A stretch of DNA of 64,000 bases. Origin: Gammaproteobacteria bacterium RIFOXYD12_FULL_61_37 (GTDB lineage Bacteria; Pseudomonadota; Gammaproteobacteria; Chromatiales; Chromatiaceae). How positions within the stretch are numbered: the first letter of the stretch is position 1; each line of letters begins with the position of its first letter. Positions 15,397 to 23,649 of this stretch are shown piece after piece. The notes below the pieces were generated by a model that was given only the letters and a program-made list of their open reading frames with translations, was not told the DNA's origin and did no database searches. The stretch is taken from contig MGZB01000001.1 in assembly GCA_001801995.1 (NCBI GenBank), positions 313,289 to 377,288 on the forward strand, written 5' to 3'. The translations under genes were made by a program, and so were the position numbers.

Positions 15397-16289
15397 AGGC
15401 GACATTCTTCAAGATTTTCGCCTTCCTGCTGGTGACGGTGTCGACCTACTCCTACGTCGGCCAGCTCGTGCCGCAGTTCGAGGAGCATCCGCCGGCGAAG
15501 AAGGTCATTACGGTGTCGACGCCCCCGGCGGAACTTGCCGTCATCGGCGAGGAGCTGGTGCGTGTGAAGGGCGGCTGCCTGATCTGCCACAAGGTCACCG
15601 AGACCGGCAACGAGCGCGGGCCTGACCTGCGCAAGGCGGCCGGACAGGCGGCAACGCGCAAGCCCGGCATGGACGCCGAGGCTTACCTGCTGGAGTCGAT
15701 CACCACCCCCGACGCATTCATCGTCGATGGCTACTCGAAGATGATGCCCTCCGCCCTCAAGCCGCCGGCCAACATGAACCTGGCCGAGGTCAAGGCCGTG
15801 ATCGCCTACCTGCAAACCCTGGGCGGGGCCGAGGTCTCGGTGAAGATCGAGGCCGGCGACATCCAGGTGGCCAAGGCGGCCGGCCCCGTGCATCGCGGCA
15901 AGGAATTGATGGGCCAGTTCGGCTGTATCGGCTGCCACAAGGTCGAGGGCGAGGGTGGCGTCGTGGGTCCCGATCTGACCCCGATTGGCCAGAACCGGTC
16001 GCCGGAGGAACTGATGCGGAAGATCCTCGATCCCTCTGCCTGGACGACGCCGGGCTTTCCGCCGGGGGTGATGCCAGCCGATCTGGGAAAGAGCATCCCC
16101 GAGGGGGACCGCCACGAGATCCTCGCCTACCTGATGGGCCTGTCCGGCAAGGCCTATTCGCCCACCGGGGCCGCGTCGCCCTGGTCCCATGAAGGCATGC
16201 GCCTGGGGCTCGTGATCCTCGTCTTCAATCTCGCCATGCTCGCGGCGCTGGCCTGGGCCAGGGCGCGCGAGAAGAAGGAGACAACATGA
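15393..16289 (+). CDS. Membrane-anchored di-haem cytochrome c
   Basis: This 298-residue protein has an N-terminal membrane anchor or signal (about 5-24), two class-I-like haem domains with CLICH (62-66) and CIGCH (178-182), and a C-terminal transmembrane helix (about 270-288). Methionines in the MMPS (117-120) and PPGVMPADL stretches could be sixth ligands. The start overlaps the upstream CydA-like stop (ATGA) and follows AAGGAGAAG, so the two are translationally coupled. It is the probable electron donor subunit of the oxidase (inference). Confidence 0.85.
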   Translation: MKATFFKIFAFLLVTVSTYSYVGQLVPQFEEHPPAKKVITVSTPPAELAVIGEELVRVKGGCLICHKVTETGNERGPDLRKAAGQAATRKPGMDAEAYLLESITTPDAFIVDGYSKMMPSALKPPANMNLAEVKAVIAYLQTLGGAEVSVKIEAGDIQVAKAAGPVHRGKELMGQFGCIGCHKVEGEGGVVGPDLTPIGQNRSPEELMRKILDPSAWTTPGFPPGVMPADLGKSIPEGDRHEILAYLMGLSGKAYSPTGAASPWSHEGMRLGLVILVFNLAMLAALAWARAREKKETT

Positions 16290-16306
16290 TCCTAATTTCC
16301 TCATCT

Positions 16307-16438
16307 AACCGCAAAGGACGCGAAGGAACACGAAGGAATTCATTGGTTTGTCCAGGTTCAGCCCCTGACCAAGAAGGTGGGAGTACAGAAAAATGCATCG
16401 AATTGGTTTTCTTGGCGTTCTTTGCGTCCTTTGCGGTT
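16307..16438. repeat. Inverted-repeat element, copy 1 (AACCGCAAAGGACGCGAAG family)
   Basis: The left end AACCGCAAAGGACGC is the reverse complement of the right end GCGTCCTTTGCGGTT, with further matching just inside (GAAG.../...CTTGGCG). The 132-bp element fills the gap between two cytochrome c genes. It has no coding capacity and is not flanked by an obvious target duplication. A related copy lies at 20846-20966. Confidence 0.75.
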
Positions 16439-16455
16439 GAAAAGAGGTTTCTAGG

Positions 16456-17223
16456 ATGATGGCTCGCTATACCCTCTATCTGGCCGTTGCGCTCTGGCTC
16501 GCGATCCTGGCGGGGCTGAAATACCTGATTCATCCGCCCATGCCCGCCAGCGTGCTGATGATCTACATGACCCTTTCCACCTTGGGCATCCTGCTGTTCG
16601 TCGCCGCCGACGAGGCCCGCTTCCAGGCATTCCTGGCGCCGCTCAAGTCCGTGTTCGAAGGGCGCGCGCCGCTGGCGGCGCAGGTCCTGGTGCTGGCCGG
16701 AATCCCCCTGTTGCTCGGCTGGGGCGCTTGGTTGCGCACGGCGCCCACCTGGGACGCGCCCTTCGAACCCCGCGTGGTCCATCCCGAGCCGCCGTCGAGC
16801 TTCAGCCTCCACGGCAGGCGCATCGAGACGGCGAATCTCAAGAACCCGCTGCGCCTGCCTGATCCGGTCCAACTGGAGAAATACACCCAGGAGGGCAAGA
16901 CGATCTACTACCAGAACTGCTTCTTCTGCCACGGCGATGCCCTGGCGGGCGACGGCCATTTCGCCAACGCCTTCTCGCCGATCCCGGCCAACTTCCGCGA
17001 TGTGGGCACCATCTCCATGCTCCAGGAGTCCTTCGTCTTCTGGCGCGTGGCCACCGGCGGCCCCGGCCTGCCCAAGGGCGCCACGCCCTGGCTCTCGGCC
17101 ATGCCCGTCTGGCAGAACCTGTTGACCGAAGAGGAAATATGGAAGGCGATTCTCTATATCTATGCCGGTTCCGGCTCCACCCCGCGCACCTGGGACGAGG
17201 AGGCCGGCCATGAGAAGCACTGA
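16456..17223 (+). CDS. Membrane-bound mono-haem cytochrome c
   Basis: This 255-residue protein has three predicted membrane helices (about 5-25, 31-51 and 75-92), then a periplasmic class-I cytochrome c domain with CFFCH at 155-159 followed by GDALAGDG. A methionine near PWLSAMPVW is the likely distal ligand. It is separated from the previous cytochrome by the inverted-repeat element but is in the same direction. Its 3' end overlaps the next gene by 14 bases. It is likely part of the same electron-transfer complex; no specific family name is certain. Confidence 0.82.
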   Translation: MMARYTLYLAVALWLAILAGLKYLIHPPMPASVLMIYMTLSTLGILLFVAADEARFQAFLAPLKSVFEGRAPLAAQVLVLAGIPLLLGWGAWLRTAPTWDAPFEPRVVHPEPPSSFSLHGRRIETANLKNPLRLPDPVQLEKYTQEGKTIYYQNCFFCHGDALAGDGHFANAFSPIPANFRDVGTISMLQESFVFWRVATGGPGLPKGATPWLSAMPVWQNLLTEEEIWKAILYIYAGSGSTPRTWDEEAGHEKH

Positions 17224-18688
17224 TCTCCTGGCCCTGGCGCTGGCCGCCCTGTTCGCCGCGCCCCTGTCCGCCGACGCGCCCCAGGTCCCGACCGAGCCGG
17301 TCAAGCCCACACCCGTGGCCGCCGATCCCGAGGCCGGCAGGCGTCTCTACGACCGCTACTGCACCCAGTGCCACGGCGCGGAAGGCAAGGGCGACGGCCC
17401 GGCCGCCGAGTTCGTCTACCCGCGTCCCCGTGATTTCACCCTGGCCATCTTCAAGGTGCGCACCACCCTCTCCGGCCAGTTGCCCACCGATCAGGACCTG
17501 TTCCACATCATCAGCGAGGGCCTGCCCGGAACGTCGATGCCTGCGTGGAAGAAATTCCTCACGGAAAACGAGCGCTGGCAGCTCGTGCATCAGGTCAAGG
17601 CCTTCGACAGCCTGGGCCTGTTCAATGAGGAGCCCGCCAAGGAGCGGGTGGTCATCGGCGCCGCGCCCGAGGTCACACCGGCGCTGATCGCCAAGGGCAA
17701 GGAACTCTACCAGCAGAAGAAGTGCTGGCAGTGCCACGGCCAGTACGGACGCGGCGACGGCCCCTCGGCCCAGGGCATGAAGGACGAATGGGGCTTCCCC
17801 ATCCGGCCGGTGAACTTCACCAAGGGCTGGCGGTTCCGGGGCGGCGACCGCATCGAGGACATCTACCGCACCTTCACCACCGGCTTCAACGGCACGCCCA
17901 TGCCCTCGTTCGTGGACGCGATCCCGGCAGCGGAGGACCGCTGGGCACTGGCGGCCTTCGTGAAAAGCCTTTCAAGGCCGCAGAAAAACGCCCAAGTCCT
18001 GAAGGCCGGCCACATCACCGGGGAGATCCCCGCCGACCCTTACGCGATGGAATGGGAACAGGCTGGGTTTGCCGACTTCCCGCTGGCGGGGCAGATCATC
18101 AAGGAGCCGCGCTGGTTCAAGCCGGCCCATGATGTCATCACGGCCCGCGCCCTTTACAACGACAAGGAGATCGCCCTGCTGCTGGAGTGGGACGACGGCA
18201 CCCAGGGAGCGGATCAGGTGGCCCTGCAACTGCCTGTCCAGCCGGCTGGCAATGAGAAGCCCTACTTCATCCTCGGCGACGAGCGGCGCCCGGTGGATAT
18301 CTGGCGCTGGAACGCCCAGACGGGCCTGACCCGCGCCACCGCCTCGGGGGCCGCGAGACAGACGCCGCGCGGCGCCGGAAACCTGTCCGCCCAGGGCGGC
18401 TACCGGGATGGCCAGTACCGCGTCATCCTGCGCCGGCCCCTCAAGGGCGGCGAGGGCGAGGTGGCCTTCGAGCCTGGCGGCTTCGTGCCCATCGCCTTCC
18501 AGCTCCAGGACGGCGACAACGGCGAGGAGGGGCTGAAGATGGCCCTCTCCACCTGGTACTACCTCCTGCCCCAGCCGCCCATGCCCCTCTCCGCCTGGTT
18601 CTGGCCCCTCGGCATCGGCTTCCTCGCCCTGGGCGGCGAGCTCTGGCTGGCACGGCGGATGCGGACCAGCGCGCGGAGGGCCGCATGA
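17210..18688 (+). CDS. Di-haem cytochrome c with ethylbenzene-dehydrogenase-type haem-binding domain
   Basis: This 492-residue protein has a signal peptide (1-22) and two cytochrome c domains with CTQCH (51-55) and CWQCH (172-176), each followed by G-x-GDGP. M110 in GTSMPAW is a likely ligand. The C-terminal half (about 300-460) resembles the EB_dh gamma-subunit haem b domain, and a final membrane helix lies in PLSAWFWPLGIGFLALGG. Similar fusions occur with periplasmic molybdoenzymes and bd-like oxidases. I chose the ATG at 17210 because it starts the signal peptide; an upstream in-frame codon at 17162 is inside the previous gene. It overlaps the SCO gene by 4 bases. Confidence 0.82.
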   Translation: MRSTDLLALALAALFAAPLSADAPQVPTEPVKPTPVAADPEAGRRLYDRYCTQCHGAEGKGDGPAAEFVYPRPRDFTLAIFKVRTTLSGQLPTDQDLFHIISEGLPGTSMPAWKKFLTENERWQLVHQVKAFDSLGLFNEEPAKERVVIGAAPEVTPALIAKGKELYQQKKCWQCHGQYGRGDGPSAQGMKDEWGFPIRPVNFTKGWRFRGGDRIEDIYRTFTTGFNGTPMPSFVDAIPAAEDRWALAAFVKSLSRPQKNAQVLKAGHITGEIPADPYAMEWEQAGFADFPLAGQIIKEPRWFKPAHDVITARALYNDKEIALLLEWDDGTQGADQVALQLPVQPAGNEKPYFILGDERRPVDIWRWNAQTGLTRATASGAARQTPRGAGNLSAQGGYRDGQYRVILRRPLKGGEGEVAFEPGGFVPIAFQLQDGDNGEEGLKMALSTWYYLLPQPPMPLSAWFWPLGIGFLALGGELWLARRMRTSARRAA

Positions 18689-19563
18689 CCACTGCCATCG
18701 GCACGGTCTGGCCCTTGGCGGCACTGACCACCCTGTTCAATTACCCCCTGGGGCGCCTGCGTGCCGGAGCCGGGAGGCGCTCCCCCCGCCGGTTCGGGCT
18801 GCTGGCCGCCTCAGTCTTATTGCTGTTCGCCCTGCGTCATGCCTTCGGGCTCGATTGGCCCAGCGGCATGATGCTGGTGGCGGGCATGGCCCTGGGGCAG
18901 ACGTGGGGAAGGCGAAGCGCCGCCAGCGAGCCATCCCCCCTCCGCTGGCGGCTGGCTGCCTACGCGGCCATTGTCGCCGGCCTGGTGTTGCTCCTCGCCC
19001 AGCCGGTGCAGGCCCAAGGCGATGAATGGCATCGGCTCGATACCGTCGAGCCCGCGCCGGCATTCACCCTCACCAATCAGGAGGGCCAACGGGTCGCCCT
19101 GGATGATTTTCGCGGCAAGGTGGTTCTGCTCTCCTTCATCTACACGGAGTGCAAGGACATCTGCCCGGTGCTGCCGCAGATCATCGGCCGCGTGGACAAG
19201 GAGCTGACCGCCGGGGAGCGGGAAAAAACGCGGTTTGCCGGTATCAGCCTCGACCCGCGCCGCGACACCCCGGCGAAGCTCAAAACCTTCATGCAGACCC
19301 ACAGCCTCTCCCCCGAGCGCTGGACCTTGCTCACTGGCACCCTGGAGGAAGCGACGAAGGCGGCCAAGGACTACGGCATCGTCGTTCGGCCCGACATCCG
19401 AGGCGAGTTCATCCACAACGCCGTCTATATCCTCATCGACCCCCAAGGTCAGTTGCGCACCGAGTTCCACGGCCTCTTCACCCCCACGGAGGAGATCGCG
19501 AAGGCCTTGCGCGGCCTGATCGGGGAAGAAGGAGCTGCGTCCGCCGGCAAGCAGGAGAAATAG
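18685..19563 (+). CDS. SCO1/SenC-family copper chaperone with long N-terminal membrane region
   Basis: The C-terminal thioredoxin-fold domain (about 125-290) carries the SCO copper ligands C156 and C160 (CKDIC) and H244 in FIHNAVYILID. SCO proteins deliver copper or reduce thiols during assembly of oxidases and other copper proteins. The N-terminal ~115 residues add about three hydrophobic segments not found in standard SCO proteins, which usually have one anchor. In a bd-like context without a Cu_A oxidase, the copper client might be the cupredoxin at 3113, or the role may be redox (inference). The start overlaps the preceding stop (ATGA). Confidence 0.88.
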   Translation: MTTAIGTVWPLAALTTLFNYPLGRLRAGAGRRSPRRFGLLAASVLLLFALRHAFGLDWPSGMMLVAGMALGQTWGRRSAASEPSPLRWRLAAYAAIVAGLVLLLAQPVQAQGDEWHRLDTVEPAPAFTLTNQEGQRVALDDFRGKVVLLSFIYTECKDICPVLPQIIGRVDKELTAGEREKTRFAGISLDPRRDTPAKLKTFMQTHSLSPERWTLLTGTLEEATKAAKDYGIVVRPDIRGEFIHNAVYILIDPQGQLRTEFHGLFTPTEEIAKALRGLIGEEGAASAGKQEK

Positions 19564-19565
19564 CC

Positions 19566-20837
19566 ATGTACCGCTCCATCTATCTGCCCCTCGACAATTC
19601 CCCCTTTTCCCTACGGGGCCTCGATATCGCCATCGATATAACCCGGCGCGCTGAAGGGGCATGCCTGACGGGTTCCCACGTCTATGCCGCCAAGCTGCAT
19701 GACCGCCGCTTCCGCCAGATGGAGGGCGGTCTGCCGGAGCCCTACAGAAAGGAGGAGAAGTTGGTCGAACAGCGCGAGGTCCACGACGACCTCATCACCC
19801 GTGGTCTGCAAGTGATCTCCGACTCCTACCTGGATGTGTTCGGCCGGCGCTGCGAGTCGGCGGGGATCGCGGGCCGCCGCGTCACCCTGGAGGGCAAGAA
19901 CTGGCAGCGGCTGGTGGAGGACATCCTGTCCGGCGACGCCGATCTGGTGGTGATGGGCGCCCTGGGCCTGGGGTCCGTGGAGTCCTCCCAGCTCGGCAGC
20001 GTCTGCGAGCGGGTGGCACGGCGCATCGACCGGGACCTGCTGGTGGTGCGCGAGGTCCAGCCGAGGGATGACGGGGCCATCCTGGTGACCCTGGACGGCA
20101 GCCCCCAGTCGTTCGGCGGGCTCATGACCGCCCTGGAGCTGGGGCGGCTGTTCCGGCGCAAGGTGGAGGCCGTGGCCGTGTTCGACCCCCATTTCCACTA
20201 TGTCGCCTTCAACAGCATCGCCAAGGTCCTCTCCGCCGAGGCGGCCCAGGTCTTCCGCTTCGAGGAGCAGGAAAAACTGCACGAGGAGATCATCGACTCC
20301 GGCCTGGCCCGGATCTACCAGGGCCATCTGGAGGTGGCGGCCGGGATCGCCAAGGAGCAGGGGATGGAGCTGGCCACCAGGCTCCTCTCCGGCAAGGCCT
20401 TCGAGCAGCTCCTGCGCCACGCCCGCATCACCCGGCCCTGGCTGCTGGTCATGGGGCGCATCGGCGTCCACTCCGAGCCGGGCATGGACCTGGGCAGCGC
20501 CAGCGAGAACCTGCTGCGCCAGGGGCGCTGCAACCTGCTGCTGTCGGCCCGCTGCCACGAGCCGCCCCTGGAGCAGATCGCCGAGACCAACATGAGCTGG
20601 ACCGAAGAGGCCGAGGCGCGAATGCTTCGCGTACCCGAGTTCGCGCGCGGCATGGCGCGCAAGGCCATCCTCAAGCACGCCCTGAAGGAGGGACATACGG
20701 TAGTGACCTCCGATGTCATCGATGCCTGCCTGTCCAGCATCCCCCAGGGGGCAGTGGACCGCTACGCCGCGAAGAACGGCATCGACCCCGCGTCGCTGGG
20801 CGGCGCGGGCGGCAAGTGCCCCTTTGGACATGGGTGA
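19566..20837 (+). CDS. Tandem universal-stress-protein with C-terminal PCP_red-like domain
   Basis: This 423-residue cytoplasmic protein has two Usp-like halves. The first (about 1-165) includes VVMGALGLGSVESSQLGSV, close to the UspA nucleotide-binding GxxGxxxxxxxxGSV pattern; the second (about 172-335) includes LLVMGRIGVHSEPGMDLGSAS. A C-terminal segment from MSWTEEAEARMLRVPEFARG resembles the small PCP_red domain of light-independent protochlorophyllide reductase subunits. The next gene ends in a similar tail. The ATG at 19566 lies two bases after the SCO stop, with GGAGAAA upstream. Precise function is unknown. Confidence 0.8.
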   Translation: MYRSIYLPLDNSPFSLRGLDIAIDITRRAEGACLTGSHVYAAKLHDRRFRQMEGGLPEPYRKEEKLVEQREVHDDLITRGLQVISDSYLDVFGRRCESAGIAGRRVTLEGKNWQRLVEDILSGDADLVVMGALGLGSVESSQLGSVCERVARRIDRDLLVVREVQPRDDGAILVTLDGSPQSFGGLMTALELGRLFRRKVEAVAVFDPHFHYVAFNSIAKVLSAEAAQVFRFEEQEKLHEEIIDSGLARIYQGHLEVAAGIAKEQGMELATRLLSGKAFEQLLRHARITRPWLLVMGRIGVHSEPGMDLGSASENLLRQGRCNLLLSARCHEPPLEQIAETNMSWTEEAEARMLRVPEFARGMARKAILKHALKEGHTVVTSDVIDACLSSIPQGAVDRYAAKNGIDPASLGGAGGKCPFGHG

Positions 20838-20845
20838 GGCCGTTC

Positions 20846-20966
20846 AACCGCAAAGAACGCGAAGGAAAACATAGGGTTTTGTTCTCCCGTACATTCACCT
20901 CAAGGGCTGGGCGGAAATGCAGGTAACTCATTGTATTTCTTTGCGTACTTTGCGCTCTTCGCGGTT
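20846..20966. repeat. Inverted-repeat element, copy 2
   Basis: The left end AACCGCAAAGAACGCGAAG and right end CTTTGCGCTCTTCGCGGTT are imperfect inverted copies and match the ends of the element at 16307-16438. The 121-bp element fills the gap between the Usp and radical SAM genes. The interior differs from copy 1, so the ends are the conserved part. Confidence 0.72.
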
Positions 20967-20981
20967 AATTTTGAGAAGCAG

Positions 20982-22238
20982 ATGAATACCCCTCACCTCA
21001 TCTCCTGGAACCTGACCCGCCGCTGCAACCTGGCCTGCGGCCATTGCTATCTGGACGCCGTGCAGCGCCGGAACGAGGCAGGCGGCGAGTTGGATACCGC
21101 CGAGGCCCTGCGGGTGGTGACGGAGATCGCCGGGCCGGCCCCCGGCGCCATGCTGGTGCTGACGGGGGGCGAACCCCTGCTGCGCAAGGACCTGGAGCCG
21201 ATCGTCGAGGCCGCCGCCCAGGCGGGGCTGATGCCCGTCATCGGTAGCAACGGCTGCCTGCTCACCGGTGACCGGGCGAAAGGATTGAAGGAACGTGGCG
21301 CGGCCGGCGTCGGCATCAGCCTCGACTCCACCACCCCGGCCTTCCACGACCGCCTGCGGGGCCAGGCCGGGGCCTGGAGCGGCGCCCTGGCCGGCATGGC
21401 CGCCGCCCGCGCCGCCGGGCTGGGGGTGCAGATGCAGACCAGCTTGTTCGAGGAAAACCGGCGCGAACTGAAGGCCCTGGCCGATCTCGCGGCGGAGCGG
21501 GGGGCCATGGCCCTCAACTTCTTCTTCCTCGTCTGCACGGGGCGCGGGGTCACCCAGACCGACCTGTCCCCGGCGGTCTACGAGGAAACCCTGCGGGAGA
21601 TACTGGCGCTGCAAGAGGGTCGGCCCGACCTGACGGTCCGCGCCCGTTGCGCCCCCTATGCCCGCCGCCTGCTGGGGCTGCACGCCGGCGAGGGGGGCGA
21701 TGGCTACGCCGATTGGTCCAGCGCCTGTCTGGCGGGGCGCTCCTACCTGCGCATCGGCCCCCAGGGCGATGTCACCCCCTGTCCCTACATCCCCGGATCA
21801 TCGGGCAACCTGCGCGAGCAATCCCTGCGGGAGATCTGGGAAAAGGCCGATGCCTTCGTCCGCCTGCGCACGGAAACCCCCGGCGGCAAGTGTGGCCAAT
21901 GCGACTACCGCATCAGTTGCGGCGGCTGCCGCGCCCGCGCCCTGGCCGCCTCCGGCGACCTGATGGCGGAGGACCGCAAATGCGCCTACCGGCCCCCGCC
22001 GGGGACCCTGCCGGAGACCCCCGCGCCGGCATGGGCGCCGGAGGTCCGCTGGGAGGAAGATGCCACCCGGCTGTTGAACCGCATCCCCGCCTTCGTCCGC
22101 CAACGGGTAAAGGCCGGCCTGGAGCGGAAGGCCCTGGAACGGGGGGAGGCCCTCGTCACGCTTGAGTTCATGCACAACCACCGCCCGGCCTCCCCGCCCC
22201 CTTTCCGCCCTGGTTCCATCCGGGAGGGCCAGGAATGA
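20982..22238 (+). CDS. Radical SAM/SPASM protein with PCP_red-like tail (haem-modification-like family)
   Basis: This 418-residue protein has the radical SAM motif C15-x3-C19-x2-C22 (CNLACGHC) and the GGEPLLRKDL segment. A C-terminal SPASM-type cysteine set (CPYIP, CGQCDYRISCGGC, and a late C before AYRPPP) should bind a second Fe-S cluster. The tail WEEDATRLLNRIPAFVRQ resembles PCP_red. This overall layout is like NirJ/AhbC/AhbD-type enzymes that modify tetrapyrroles, but many peptide-maturing enzymes share it. Beside a haem-rich oxidase operon, a tetrapyrrole role is attractive but unproven. The start ATG at 20982 is just past the inverted repeat; the stop overlaps the next start. Confidence 0.82.
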   Translation: MNTPHLISWNLTRRCNLACGHCYLDAVQRRNEAGGELDTAEALRVVTEIAGPAPGAMLVLTGGEPLLRKDLEPIVEAAAQAGLMPVIGSNGCLLTGDRAKGLKERGAAGVGISLDSTTPAFHDRLRGQAGAWSGALAGMAAARAAGLGVQMQTSLFEENRRELKALADLAAERGAMALNFFFLVCTGRGVTQTDLSPAVYEETLREILALQEGRPDLTVRARCAPYARRLLGLHAGEGGDGYADWSSACLAGRSYLRIGPQGDVTPCPYIPGSSGNLREQSLREIWEKADAFVRLRTETPGGKCGQCDYRISCGGCRARALAASGDLMAEDRKCAYRPPPGTLPETPAPAWAPEVRWEEDATRLLNRIPAFVRQRVKAGLERKALERGEALVTLEFMHNHRPASPPPFRPGSIREGQE

Positions 22239-22924
22239 GCCTGAAGGCCCTTGTGCAGAAGACCGGGGGGATGACGGAGAATCCCAACCGCCACCGGCGC
22301 CAATGGCTGGATGCAGCCACCGTGGACAATCTGGCCAGCTTCCTCCCCGAGCGGCTGCGCCAGCGGGCGCGGTTTCTCCGATGCGACGAGGGCAGCCTCC
22401 TCTACAGCGGGACGGACCGGCCCGATGCCTTCTACCGGGTCATCAAGGGGGGCGTCTCGGTCAACTGCGATTTTCTGGGGGACGGGACGGAGATCCAATG
22501 CGCCACGGCCGGGGATTGGCTGCTGGACCCTGGGGTCTGGGAATCCGAACCGGGAAACTGGGCGGTCTGCGAGCTTCCCTCCCTGCTCCTCGGTCTGCCG
22601 CGGAGCGATTTTCTCCATGCCCTGGCCTCCATCCCCGCCTTCGCCCGGTATTGGCGCCAGGAGATGATGCAGCAACTGGCACGGCTGCGGGAGGGACGGA
22701 TGCGCCTCTTGCTCCCGACCACCGAGCAAAGGATTGTCCACTATCTGCGGCATGAGAGCCCCGGTGGCTGTGGAGAGATGAGACTGCCCTATCCCAATTA
22801 CATGTGGGCAGACCATCTGGGCGTCAAGCCGGAGACCCTGTCGCGCTCCCTGAGAAAGATGGAGGCGGAAGAGAGGCTGGAGTGTCTTCCCGGCAAGCGT
22901 TACCGTCTGCCGCGGGCCCTATGA
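22235..22924 (+). CDS. Crp/Fnr-family transcriptional regulator
   Basis: This 229-residue regulator has an N-terminal cyclic-nucleotide-binding-like beta-roll (about 30-135), a long dimerisation helix, and a winged helix with recognition segment WADHLGVKPETLSRSLRKME. Cysteines exist (C47, C79 region, C88 region) but not the N-terminal FNR [4Fe-4S] pattern, so the signal is not evident; haem or redox sensing is possible. ATGA overlap with the radical SAM gene places it at the end of the cytochrome operon, suggesting local feedback control. Its 3' end overlaps the convergent trmN6 gene by 6 bases. Confidence 0.85.
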   Translation: MSLKALVQKTGGMTENPNRHRRQWLDAATVDNLASFLPERLRQRARFLRCDEGSLLYSGTDRPDAFYRVIKGGVSVNCDFLGDGTEIQCATAGDWLLDPGVWESEPGNWAVCELPSLLLGLPRSDFLHALASIPAFARYWRQEMMQQLARLREGRMRLLLPTTEQRIVHYLRHESPGGCGEMRLPYPNYMWADHLGVKPETLSRSLRKMEAEERLECLPGKRYRLPRAL

Positions 22925-23635
22925 TCTTCCGCCGAACCTCAGCAGGAATTCCGACAAGTAGGCCTCGCTTTCCGGCGAATAGATCCCTTTGGCCCGATAG
23001 ATGGTCAGCAGGTCCATCTCCGGCGGTCCAGCCGTCCGGGCGAAGGTCAGGGCCGCGACCTTGGGCGGGTTGTGGGCGTAGCCCCGGATGTCCCGCTGCC
23101 GCATCAGGCAAAGCCCCACCTCCCGCGACTGATCCGTGAAACCTGCCACTGCATGAAGGGGCAGCAACAGGTATAAAATCCCCCCGTCCGCCAGAAGCCC
23201 ATCGACGGCCTCGATCAGATCACCGAAGGAGAGTTCGTCCGTATGCCGCGCCCGGTTCCGGTGGAATGAGAAGGCCTTGCTGTGATTTTCGAAAAAGGGG
23301 GGATTGCTGATAATCAGGTCGAAGCGATCAACCGTTGTCCGGGCATAGTCCTGAACGGCTTGAGGGACAGCTCGGAGGCGGTCCCCCCAGGGGCTGTCTT
23401 TAAAATTCTCGGCGGCCTCGCGGCAAGCCGCCTCGTCCAGCTCGACCGCCGTGACCTCGGCTGCCCCCAATTGGGCGGCGATCAAGGCCAAGAGGCCTGT
23501 CCCCGCGCCGATATCCAACACCCGCTCGCCACCTTTTACCGGGGCCATTGCGCCAAACAGGGTGGCATCGGTGCAGACTTTCATGGCCGAGCATTCCTGG
23601 CGCACAGAGAAACGCTGGAAGTGAAAGGCGGACAA
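22919..23635 (-). CDS. trmN6: tRNA1(Val) (adenine(37)-N6)-methyltransferase, TrmN6/YfiC family
   Basis: This 238-residue class I SAM-dependent methyltransferase should methylate A37 of tRNA-Val. It has SAM-binding motif I VLDIGAGTGLLAL and the N6-adenine catalytic motif NPPFF, with the family N-terminus QECSAMKVCTDATLFGAM. The start appears to be TTG at 23635, needed to keep the conserved FHFQRFSVRQ segment. It converges on the Crp/Fnr gene and lies just downstream of the VWA gene on the same strand. Confidence 0.88.
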   Translation of the reverse strand: MSAFHFQRFSVRQECSAMKVCTDATLFGAMAPVKGGERVLDIGAGTGLLALIAAQLGAAEVTAVELDEAACREAAENFKDSPWGDRLRAVPQAVQDYARTTVDRFDLIISNPPFFENHSKAFSFHRNRARHTDELSFGDLIEAVDGLLADGGILYLLLPLHAVAGFTDQSREVGLCLMRQRDIRGYAHNPPKVAALTFARTAGPPEMDLLTIYRAKGIYSPESEAYLSEFLLRFGGRS

Positions 23636-23649
23636 GGCAGCCGCTCGCT

